NCBI GenBank assembly: GCA_023412175.1
Contig: JAEYOB010000032.1
Location: 1 to 9,357, forward strand
Length of the DNA: 9,357 nucleotides
DNA from: Pseudomonadota bacterium
GTDB taxonomy: Bacteria; Pseudomonadota; Alphaproteobacteria; Azospirillales; Azospirillaceae
Direction of reading: 5' to 3'
In this document: one piece after another, positions 1 to 4,973 of the stretch
Position numbering within the stretch: position 1 is the first letter of the stretch
How the letters are laid out: every line of letters begins with the position of its first letter
Translations under genes and position numbers: made by a program
Notes under the pieces: generated by a model
What the model saw: only the letters and a program-made list of their open reading frames with translations
The model's database searches: none
Told to the model about the DNA's origin: nothing

Positions 1-204
1 GACCGCTTCGCCCGCACCCTGCTGCGCACCGGCGAGATCCGCACCATCGAGCAGATCTTCGAACGCATCGACGCCACGACGGCGGCGGACGTGGCGGCGA
101 TGGCCAACCGGGTGTTCGCCGGTCCGATGGCGGTGTCGGCCGTCGGCGTGCTCGACCACCTGCCCTCCTACGAGGATATGCAGGGCATGCTCAAGGCCGC
201 GTGA
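1..204 (+). CDS. M16-family (pitrilysin/processing-peptidase-like) zinc peptidase, C-terminal end
   Basis: The window opens inside this gene; frame 1 is open to a TGA at 202-204, giving the last 67 residues. The tail reads like the C-terminal lobe of M16B peptidases related to mitochondrial processing peptidase. It has an RTGEIRTIEQIFERIDA segment, an ADVAAMANRVFAGP segment, and the ending AVGVLDHLPSYEDM, which resembles the family's usual 'AxVGPLDxLPSYexI' close. M16 enzymes are clam-shaped zinc peptidases whose HxxEH active site lies in the N-terminal half, outside this window. Catalytic competence therefore cannot be judged, since the family also includes inactive partner subunits. Cellular location cannot be read from this fragment. 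The family call rests on the C-terminal pattern alone. Confidence 0.82.
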   Translation, partial: DRFARTLLRTGEIRTIEQIFERIDATTAADVAAMANRVFAGPMAVSAVGVLDHLPSYEDMQGMLKAA

Positions 205-220
205 GGCCCGCAGGGTGAAC

Positions 221-253
221 GCCGGGCGGGGAGCAGGCGCCCTCTTGCCCGGC
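221..253 (+). terminator. Possible terminator hairpin after the M16 peptidase gene
   Basis: GCCGGGC at 221-227 pairs perfectly with GCCCGGC at 247-253. GGG at 228-230 can also pair with CCC at 240-242 if the four bases 243-246 bulge out. The structure lies 17 bases past the peptidase stop codon. No T-run follows (the next bases are CCTCAACCC), so it is either a weak intrinsic terminator or only a GC-rich fold. Confidence 0.35.
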
Positions 254-357
254 CCTCAACCCTTGGTTAGAAGTCAATCCTCGTATTGCGGTGCTGAACA
301 CCGGCTCCCATGCTTACGGCCCGGTGAACTTGCACGCGCTCTGATGGAGCCGGCCCC

Positions 358-1398
358 TTGAGCAGCGGATTGATCGCCCTCCTCGACGATGTCGTCAGCC
401 TTGCCAAGGTTGCCGCCGCGTCCCTCGACGATGCCGCCGCGCAGGCCGGCCGGGCGAGCGTCAAGGCCGCGGGCATCGTGGTCGACGACGCCGCCGTCAC
501 GCCGCGCTACGTGGTCGGCTTCGCCGCCGAGCGCGAACTGCCCATGATCGGCCGGATCGCGCTGGGGTCGCTGAAGAACAAGCTGCTGTTCCTGCTGCCG
601 GCGGCGCTGCTGTTGAGCCTTGTGGCTCCCTGGGCCATCACGCCGCTGCTCATGCTGGGTGGCGCCTATCTCTGCTACGAGGGCGCGGAGAAGGTCCATG
701 AGGCCCTGTGGCCCCATGCGGAACCGCACGGTCCCGGCGGGGAGCTTCCCGTGCCGGGCCAGGACGCCCGGAAACTCGAGGAGGAGAAGGTCAGCGGCGC
801 GATCAAGACGGATTTCATCCTCTCCGCCGAGATCATGGCCATCACGCTCTCCACGGTGGCGTCCGAGACCTCCTCGTTCTGGAGCCAAGCCTTCATCCTC
901 GCCATCGTCGGGACCGGCATCACCCTGCTGGTCTACGGCGTGGTCGCCCTGATCGTGAAGGCGGACGATGTCGGCCTTTCGCTGGCGCAGAACGACCGCC
1001 CCGCCTCCAGCGTGCTCGGCCTGCGGCGGACCGAGGGCGCCACGCCGACCGGGGCCGACCGGACTTTGGGTCCGCTGACCAAGACCCTCGGCCGCGGGCT
1101 GGTGTATGGCATGCCCGTCTTCCTCAAGGTGCTTTCCGTGGTCGGAACCGCCGCGATGCTCTGGGTCGGCGGCGGGATCATCATCCATGGGCTGGAGGGT
1201 TACGGCCTCCCGGCCATCGGGCACGCCATCCACGACGTCGCGGTGGCGGCCGGCCATGCCGTTCCGGCCGTCGCGGGTGCGGTGGAGTGGTTCGTGTCGG
1301 CCGCCGGGTCGGGGGTTTTCGGCCTCGCGGTCGGGGCACTGCTGATCCCGCTGGTCCACCGCGCCGCCCTGCCGGTGCTGGCGAAGCTGCGGAGCTGA
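358..1398 (+). CDS. DUF808 / YedI-family inner-membrane protein
   Basis: A 346-residue protein that matches in order and length what I know of the DUF808 family (E. coli YedI), whose function is not established. The N-terminus SSGLIALLDDVVSLAKVAA and the block RELPMIGRIALGSLKNK are followed by hydrophobic segments at about 76-92 and 94-108, with the hallmark WAITPLLMLGGAYLCYEG. KTDFILSAEI begins at residue 150, also typical. Further membrane segments lie near 178-200, 245-270 and 315-333. The start is TTG at 358. GGAG at 346-349 sits eight bases upstream, and the family's N-terminal LLDD motif begins directly after it, so a later ATG would remove conserved sequence. It converges on the metallo-beta-lactamase-fold gene with 12 bases between the stop codons. 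It appears to be a single-gene unit; I could not find a convincing promoter in the 153 bases upstream. The family call is secure but the role is unknown. Confidence 0.93.
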   Translation: MSSGLIALLDDVVSLAKVAAASLDDAAAQAGRASVKAAGIVVDDAAVTPRYVVGFAAERELPMIGRIALGSLKNKLLFLLPAALLLSLVAPWAITPLLMLGGAYLCYEGAEKVHEALWPHAEPHGPGGELPVPGQDARKLEEEKVSGAIKTDFILSAEIMAITLSTVASETSSFWSQAFILAIVGTGITLLVYGVVALIVKADDVGLSLAQNDRPASSVLGLRRTEGATPTGADRTLGPLTKTLGRGLVYGMPVFLKVLSVVGTAAMLWVGGGIIIHGLEGYGLPAIGHAIHDVAVAAGHAVPAVAGAVEWFVSAAGSGVFGLAVGALLIPLVHRAALPVLAKLRS

Positions 1399-1403
1399 GA
1401 CGC

Positions 1404-1422
1404 GGCGGGCTCAGTGCCCGCC
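1404..1422. terminator. Stem-loop between convergent genes, candidate bidirectional terminator
   Basis: GGCGGGC at 1404-1410 and GCCCGCC at 1416-1422 form a perfect 7-bp GC stem with a 5-base loop (TCAGT). It begins five bases after the DUF808 stop codon and overlaps the last codons of the minus-strand gene, whose TGA lies in the loop. Position and symmetry suit a terminator shared by two converging transcripts. There is no clear T-run on either strand, which lowers confidence. Confidence 0.5.
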
Positions 1423-2226
1423 CGGAAGGACGAGCACGGTGCGGCGCGGCAGCGTGCCGCGGGAGAAGACCGCGGTCGGCGTCCGGCTCAGCTCCACCGT
1501 GTGGGTGTTCCGCATCAGGTCGAGGAAGCGCCCCAGCCGCTCTTCGCTGAACCAGTGCATGGGAATCACCACCGCGGGCCGGATCTGCCCGATGACGCGC
1601 ACCATCACCTCCTGGCTGATGGTAAAGGAGCCGTCCACCGGCACCATCAGCACGTCAATGAGCCCGAGTTCCTTCAGGTGCAGGTCGGTCAGGTCGTGGT
1701 GCAGATGGCCGAGGTGCGCGATGCACAGCCCCGCCGCTTCGAACACGAAGATGGAGTTGCCGGCCACCCGCGTGCCGCTGAAGTCGCGCACGTTGGTCGG
1801 CACGTTCCGCACCCGCAGGTCCTTCACCTCGATGTCGTGCCGGGCCATGCCCCCGGCAGGATCCCAGCCGCGCAGCACATGCGCGATGCCGGCCTCGGGA
1901 AACTCCGTGTAGTGCGTCATGGGGGCGTTGTTCATGGTCACGATGGCGGGCGCCGTCGCTGGCCGGAACAGGTCGTTGTAGTCGGTCACCGCGGTGACCC
2001 CGCCGGGCGTCTCGATGAGGAAGCTGGCGTGCCCGAGGAAGCTCACCTGGACGGTTCCGGCCGCCGGGGCCTGTGCAAGGCGCAGGCTCGCCAGGGCGTG
2101 CAGGCTTGGCAGGCCGGCCACCGGCAGGCAGTCGGCGAGCGCCGGCGCGGACGGCATCGCCCAAGGCAACATAAGCGGAAGCGATAACAGAATCCTGCCG
2201 ATCGACAGGATGACGGAACGGATCAT
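1411..2226 (-). CDS. Secreted metallo-beta-lactamase-fold hydrolase-like protein
   Basis: A 271-residue protein from ATG at 2226-2224 to TGA at 1411. The frame is open further upstream to 2466, but GGAGG lies six bases before this ATG and the ATG opens a clean signal peptide. That peptide is MIRS, a hydrophobic core at 5-23, and a probable cleavage after ALA at 29-31, so export to the periplasm is inferred. The mature part looks like an UlaG/RomA-type metallo-beta-lactamase fold. VSFLGHASFLIETPGG (61-76) and TDYND (81-85) form the first strands, HLGHLHHDL (171-179) is a histidine cluster that could bind metal, VPVDG is at 195-199, and VIPMHW (220-225) gives the late ligand histidine. The expected HxHxDH motif is not present: the equivalent stretch reads TMNNAPMTHYTE (97-108), keeping H105 only. 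In relatives I recall, a histidine stands where P102 is here. It may be a divergent or single-metal enzyme, or catalytically impaired. The substrate cannot be inferred. Confidence 0.87.
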   Translation of the reverse strand: MIRSVILSIGRILLSLPLMLPWAMPSAPALADCLPVAGLPSLHALASLRLAQAPAAGTVQVSFLGHASFLIETPGGVTAVTDYNDLFRPATAPAIVTMNNAPMTHYTEFPEAGIAHVLRGWDPAGGMARHDIEVKDLRVRNVPTNVRDFSGTRVAGNSIFVFEAAGLCIAHLGHLHHDLTDLHLKELGLIDVLMVPVDGSFTISQEVMVRVIGQIRPAVVIPMHWFSEERLGRFLDLMRNTHTVELSRTPTAVFSRGTLPRRTVLVLPGGH

Positions 2227-2413
2227 GGGGAGCCTCCGCGGATCAGGCAGCCATCGACAGAGATGGGGCGCCAGCGGCAAGGGCAAGGCCGGCGGCCTCC
2301 GCCGCAAGGTTTCACGGGCCTCCCTTCTGTGACCTCCTTGTTGTCCGGGACGGGATCGGCTGACATGCCCGATCGCGCGAGGTATGTCTCTTCCCGAACC
2401 GAAGGGGGGAGCA

Positions 2414-2725
2414 ATGGGGAACCGACGGCGGAAGGCGCGGCAAACGGGGAAGCGACGGCCAATCAACCCGTCTCAATCAGCCTCGGGGACAATTGGAAAC
2501 GGAGCTTTCCCGGCATCGGCGAAGCGGTCGCCGCACAGGGCGGCACGGGTGCTGAACGCCACCGACACTGCCCAGTTCCTCAGCCCCGAGCAGCAGCACC
2601 TCCTGCGGGTGCGGCGCGATGCGGAGCGTCGGCAAGCCAGATGGCGGCGCGCCGGGCTCGGCGGCGCTTTGCTGGGGATCGCCGGAACCGCTGCCGCCGT
2701 CGCATGGCTCGCGGGCTTGATCTGA
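2414..2725 (+). CDS. Hypothetical small basic protein with one C-terminal membrane helix
   Basis: A 103-residue reading frame that I do not recognise. The first 50 residues are rich in Arg and Lys (MGNRRRKARQTGKRRP) and look disordered. The middle, LSPEQQHLLRVRRDAERRQARWRR (about 66-89), is a charged, probably helical stretch, and the last 20 residues are an Ala/Gly/Leu hydrophobic segment that could span the membrane once. ATG 2414 was chosen because AAGG lies eight bases upstream; the in-frame ATG at 2384 has its GAGG only one base away. Codon use is uneven. The 5' half uses codons such as CAA, CGA, TCA and ATT that are rare in the neighbouring genes, while the second half looks like the rest of the window. 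A shorter gene starting near GTG 2549, or no gene at all, is possible. It is followed by a hairpin and the DGC-domain gene, so it may be its own transcript. Confidence 0.42.
   Translation: MGNRRRKARQTGKRRPINPSQSASGTIGNGAFPASAKRSPHRAARVLNATDTAQFLSPEQQHLLRVRRDAERRQARWRRAGLGGALLGIAGTAAAVAWLAGLI
2416..2459 (+). repeat. 14-bp direct repeat, two copies 30 bases apart
   Basis: GGGGAACCGACGGC at 2416-2429 and GGGGAAGCGACGGC at 2446-2459 match at 13 of 14 bases. The 30-base period keeps frame, so in the small basic protein it encodes GNRR and GKRR. It may reflect an old short duplication or simply biased composition in an Arg/Lys-rich stretch. Confidence 0.5.
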
Positions 2726-2751
2726 CAGCGGCGCACCTGCCGGCATCACGT

Positions 2752-2774
2752 GGCGGCTCCGCCGTTTTCGGAGC
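2752..2774 (+). terminator. Possible terminator with two alternative hairpins
   Basis: GGCG at 2752-2755 pairs with CGCC at 2760-2763 around GCTC, followed by G and TTTT (2765-2768), a short intrinsic-terminator pattern. A competing stem forms from GCTCCG (2756-2761) and CGGAGC (2769-2774) with a 7-base loop that contains the T-run. The site lies 26 bases after the small membrane-protein frame and before the DGC-domain gene. The short T-run makes this a moderate call. Confidence 0.4.
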
Positions 2775-2778
2775 GCTC

Positions 2779-2792
2779 TTGACCGGCGTCAA
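2779..2792. promoter_or_regulatory. Short dyad TTGAC-N4-GTCAA upstream of the DGC-domain gene
   Basis: TTGAC (2779-2783) and GTCAA (2788-2792) are perfect inverted 5-mers with a 4-base spacer, 46 bases before the ATG at 2839. TTGACC at 2779-2784 could also serve as a -35 box, but I see no good -10 box 16-18 bases downstream. It could be an operator half-site pair; a chance dyad of this size is also possible. Confidence 0.28.
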
Positions 2793-2838
2793 AAGCTCAT
2801 CCCCCGGACCGGGCGATATGCCTTCCCGGGAGGTGCCG

Positions 2839-3207
2839 ATGACAGACCGCGCCGCGCTGCCGCTTGTCTATTCCTGCTCCGGATGCTCCAACGTTGCGCA
2901 GCTCGCCAACGCCGTGGCGCTGCGGCTCGACCGGCTCGGGCTGGCGGAGATGTCCTGCATTGCCGGCGTCGGCGGCGGGATCAAGCCGCTTGTCAAGCTC
3001 GCGACCTCCGGCCGGCCCGTGGTGGCGCTGGACGGCTGTGTGCTGGCCTGCGTGAAAGGCTGCCTCAGCCAGCACGGCGTCGAGCCGACGGTGCATCACA
3101 TACTGACCCACCATGACCTGAAGAAGCAGGCCGGCGTCGATCCCGACCCGGCCGACATCGGGCGCGTGCTCGCAATGGTGCAGGCGACGATCCCCTCGTC
3201 CGGCTGA
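2839..3207 (+). CDS. DGC-domain (putative zinc-binding, cysteine-rich) protein
   Basis: A 122-residue single-domain protein matching the DGC family, named for conserved Asp-Gly-Cys residues. C13 and C16 lie in YSCSGCSNVAQLAN (11-24), a third cysteine is at MSCIAGVGGGIKPLVK (C40), and the D65-G66-C67 signature continues to C71 and C75 in DGCVLACVKGCL. A His-rich patch (HHILTHHD, 86-93) follows. The pattern of six cysteines suggests metal or Fe-S binding, but no reaction is established for this family. No signal peptide or membrane segment is visible, so it is probably cytoplasmic. ATG 2839 has GGGAGG at 2828-2833, five bases upstream. The frame is open much further upstream, and an in-frame ATG at 2818 lacks a good ribosome site. 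The lipid kinase-like gene follows on the same strand after a gap of about 116 bases with a tandem repeat, so co-transcription is possible but not shown. Confidence 0.88.
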   Translation: MTDRAALPLVYSCSGCSNVAQLANAVALRLDRLGLAEMSCIAGVGGGIKPLVKLATSGRPVVALDGCVLACVKGCLSQHGVEPTVHHILTHHDLKKQAGVDPDPADIGRVLAMVQATIPSSG

Positions 3208-3216
3208 TCTGCCACC

Positions 3217-3246
3217 GTGCGCACAGATCAAGTGCGCACAGATCAA
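3217..3246 (+). repeat. Perfect tandem repeat, 2 x 15 bp, each with an 8-bp palindrome
   Basis: GTGCGCACAGATCAA occurs at 3217-3231 and again, identically, at 3232-3246; the base after the second copy (G) continues the pattern. Each copy begins with the self-complementary GTGCGCAC. It lies 10 bases after the DGC-domain stop codon and about 80 bases before the lipid kinase start. It could be a replication-slippage duplication or a doubled protein-binding site. Confidence 0.85.
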
Positions 3247-3323
3247 GGTTGGCAGTACCCCGCTTCCCCAACCTAGGCGCATCCCTTCCGCGTGCCTATG
3301 TGGATGTGGCCTCGCAGTGGAGA

Positions 3324-4259
3324 ATGCCCGTGCAGCCCGCGCCCGATTCGCGACAGGATCCCGACACACCGGACGTCCCGCGTCGGCGGGCGTTGCTGAT
3401 CGTCAACACCAAAGCCCGCCAGGGGCAACGCGCCCTTGACGACATCCGGGCCGAGTGCGAGCAGGCCGGCATCTCCCTCCGGCAGGCCGAGTCCGGGGGA
3501 CGGGAGGATCTGGCAGACCTCGTCCGGTCTCATGCCGGCGATGTGGACATGGTCATCATCGGCGGCGGCGACGGCACGCTGAACGCGGCGGCGCCGGCCC
3601 TGGCGGACACCGGCCTGCCGCTGGCGATCCTGCCCCTCGGCACCGCCAACGACCTGGCCCGGACACTCGGCATTCCACTGGATCCGAAGGAAGCGGCGCG
3701 GCTGGCCGTCCACGGGCGCGTCCGCCGGATCGACCTCGGCGAGGTCAACGGCGTGCCCTTCTTCAACGTCGCGAGCATCGGCCTCAGCGTGGAGCTGGCG
3801 CGGGAGCTGACCCGCGAGATGAAGCGGCGCTGGGGCACGCTGGGCTATGGGGTGGCGGCCGTGCGGGTCCTGCGGCGCATGGCGCCGTTCCATGCCGACG
3901 TCCACATCGGCGGCGAGGTCCATCACGTCAAGTCGGTGCAGATCGGTGTCGGCAATGGGCGGCACTACGGCGGCGGCATGACAGTGCAGGAAAACGCCGC
4001 GGTGGATGACGGGCAGTTGGACGCCTACAGCATCGACGTCCGCGGCTGGTGGGAATGGCCGCTGCTGTATCCGGCGTTCCGCCAGGGCCGGCACGGCGTC
4101 TGGGAAAGCGTGCACACCTGGTATGGACAGGACGTGGAGATCGTCACCCGGCGCCCGATGCCGGTCAACACGGACGGCGACATCACCACGCACACCCCTG
4201 CCCGCTTCCACGTGCGTCCGGGCGCCGTTGCCGTGATCTGCCCGCCAGCGGTGGCGTGA
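3324..4259 (+). CDS. Diacylglycerol/lipid kinase family protein (YegS/BmrU-like)
   Basis: A 311-residue soluble protein with the DAGK catalytic domain followed by the family's C-terminal beta-sandwich. The N-terminal strand ALLIVNTKARQG (asparagine N28) is typical. The nucleotide-binding signature GGGDGTLN is at 80-87 and LPLGTANDLARTLGIP has its GTAND at 106-110. The conserved NVASIGLS and a DDGQLDAYSI segment appear further on. The late TDGD motif is also present, as NTDGDIT. Members phosphorylate diacylglycerol, phosphatidylglycerol or related lipids with ATP at the membrane surface; the substrate here cannot be deduced. The start is uncertain. ATG 3324 is listed, but GGAGA at 3319-3323 is better spaced (six bases) for the in-frame GTG at 3330, while the upstream TTG 3249 would add 25 unusual residues and has no ribosome site. 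The gene converges on the TetR-type gene with only four bases between the stop codons. Confidence 0.92.
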   Translation: MPVQPAPDSRQDPDTPDVPRRRALLIVNTKARQGQRALDDIRAECEQAGISLRQAESGGREDLADLVRSHAGDVDMVIIGGGDGTLNAAAPALADTGLPLAILPLGTANDLARTLGIPLDPKEAARLAVHGRVRRIDLGEVNGVPFFNVASIGLSVELARELTREMKRRWGTLGYGVAAVRVLRRMAPFHADVHIGGEVHHVKSVQIGVGNGRHYGGGMTVQENAAVDDGQLDAYSIDVRGWWEWPLLYPAFRQGRHGVWESVHTWYGQDVEIVTRRPMPVNTDGDITTHTPARFHVRPGAVAVICPPAVA

Positions 4260-4265
4260 GCCGCT
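4247..4265. terminator. Weak stem-loop at the lipid kinase / tetR junction
   Basis: AGCGG (4247-4251) pairs with CCGCT (4261-4265) around a 9-base loop that contains the kinase stop codon; the right arm overlaps the end of the minus-strand gene. The stem is short and has no T-run, so it is only a candidate shared terminator for two genes whose stop codons are four bases apart. Confidence 0.25.
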
Positions 4266-4878
4266 AGGCGATCCCGCGGACGAACAGGGCGACCGCCTTG
4301 GCGACGAAGGCTTCGCGCTCCGCCTCCGTCGGCGGCTCGCAGAGGCCGAGGGACAGGGCGCAATAGGCGCCACCCTGCAAGGCAGCCAGGAACTGGGTGG
4401 CGACGAAGGCCGGGTCGTCGGTCGCGATCGTGCCGCGCGCCGCGGCCCGCTCGAAGAACGCGACGAAACCGGCAACCGCCTTTTCCGGGCCGGCCTGATA
4501 GAAGAGCCGCGCCGCTTCAGGGACGCGCGTCGCCTCGCCCGTCACCGACTGATGCATCTTGATGGCCGCCTCCGACCAGATCAGGTCCACGAAGCGGCGG
4601 CCGATGCGGAGCAGCGCCTCCTCCAGCGGCAGATGATCGAACGCATCGGGGGCAAAGCGCAGGCCCCGCCGCTCGCACTCCGTCGAGATGGTGGTGACGT
4701 ACAGCTCCTCCTTCGACGGGAAGCGCGTGTACAGGGTCGTCTTCGACACCCGCGCGCGCTGCGCCACCAGATCCATGGAGGTGACCGCGTAGCCCAGTTC
4801 CAGGAACGTCTCGCGCGAGGCGGCGAGGATCTTCTCGGTCTTCGGGTCGGATGCGGGAGACAGGTGTTCGTCGGTCAT
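4264..4878 (-). CDS. TetR-family repressor with AefR-like C-terminal domain, probable regulator of the RND pump
   Basis: A 204-residue protein. The N-terminal DNA-binding domain (about 13-60) has the classic TetR helix-turn-helix: TSMDLVAQRARVSKTTLYTRFPSKEELY at 33-60, with the recognition helix around 44-50. The ligand-binding half, with VTGEATRVPEAARLFYQAGP and FLAALQGGAYCALSL, resembles the AefR-like C-terminal domain often seen in regulators next to efflux operons. ATG 4878 is divergent from the adaptor gene, 95 bases away, and one arm of a 17-bp inverted repeat lies only two bases upstream of it. Repression of both itself and the adaptor/pump operon, relieved by a small hydrophobic ligand, is the natural inference; the ligand is unknown. 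No Shine-Dalgarno sequence is visible before this ATG and no other in-frame Met precedes the HTH, so translation may be weak or nearly leaderless. It converges on the lipid kinase gene. Confidence 0.93.
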   Translation of the reverse strand: MTDEHLSPASDPKTEKILAASRETFLELGYAVTSMDLVAQRARVSKTTLYTRFPSKEELYVTTISTECERRGLRFAPDAFDHLPLEEALLRIGRRFVDLIWSEAAIKMHQSVTGEATRVPEAARLFYQAGPEKAVAGFVAFFERAAARGTIATDDPAFVATQFLAALQGGAYCALSLGLCEPPTEAEREAFVAKAVALFVRGIA

Positions 4879-4903
4879 CTGGACTAAACTGTATCGTTCA
4901 CTC

Positions 4904-4932
4904 TTGACGGAGGTCAGACCTCGGTCTACGAC
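4904..4932 (+). promoter_or_regulatory. Putative sigma-70-type promoter of the adaptor/RND operon
   Basis: TTGACG at 4904-4909 is a good -35 box. After 17 bases comes TACGAC (4927-4932), a weak -10 box. Transcription would then start near 4938-4942, where the right-hand copy of the inverted repeat begins, leaving a leader of about 35 bases before ATG 4974. The -10 match is poor, so the exact box is uncertain. Confidence 0.5.
4906..4926. promoter_or_regulatory. 21-bp dyad inside the promoter spacer
   Basis: The region is symmetric about 4916: GAGGTC (4910-4915) against GACCTC (4917-4922), then one mismatched pair, then GAC (4906-4908) against GTC (4924-4926). That is 9 of 10 pairs around a single central base. 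It fills the spacer between the -35 and -10 boxes, where a bound repressor would block RNA polymerase. Its sequence is unrelated to the CTGTATCGT repeats on either side, so it may be a site for a second regulator, or the main operator with the outer repeats auxiliary. Confidence 0.55.
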
Positions 4933-4973
4933 TCTATCAGTACGATACAGTCCAGTCCAGTCGGGAGAGGATC

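Larger units (their letters stand above)
4881..4958. promoter_or_regulatory. 17-bp imperfect inverted repeat flanking the divergent promoter (candidate TetR operators)
   Basis: Bases 4881-4897 (GGACTAAACTGTATCGT) match the reverse complement of 4942-4958 (GGACTGGACTGTATCGT) at 15 of 17 positions, including an uninterrupted CTGTATCGT core. One copy abuts the tetR start codon; the other lies just past the adaptor promoter's -10 region. The right copy also contains the small dyad GTA-CGA-TAC (4940-4948). Two matching copies in opposite orientation between a tetR gene and an efflux operon are best read as two sites for the same regulator, one per promoter. Binding itself is inferred. Confidence 0.72.

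Noticed and set aside
274..1359. 361-residue antisense frame over the DUF808 gene
   Set aside because: The composition is typical of a GC-rich shadow; the + strand frame has family motifs and membrane helices.
2227..2466. 80-residue N-terminal extension of the metallo-beta-lactamase-fold protein
   Set aside because: The Arg/Pro-rich extension would bury the signal peptide, and GGAGG sits correctly before ATG 2226.
2263..2838. 192-residue N-terminal extension of the DGC-domain protein
   Set aside because: The extension has no domain character; ATG 2839 has a strong ribosome site and gives the family's usual compact length.
3273..4475. 400-residue minus-strand frame spanning the lipid kinase gene and part of tetR
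   Set aside because: It crosses two well-supported genes in other frames and its translation lacks any domain pattern.
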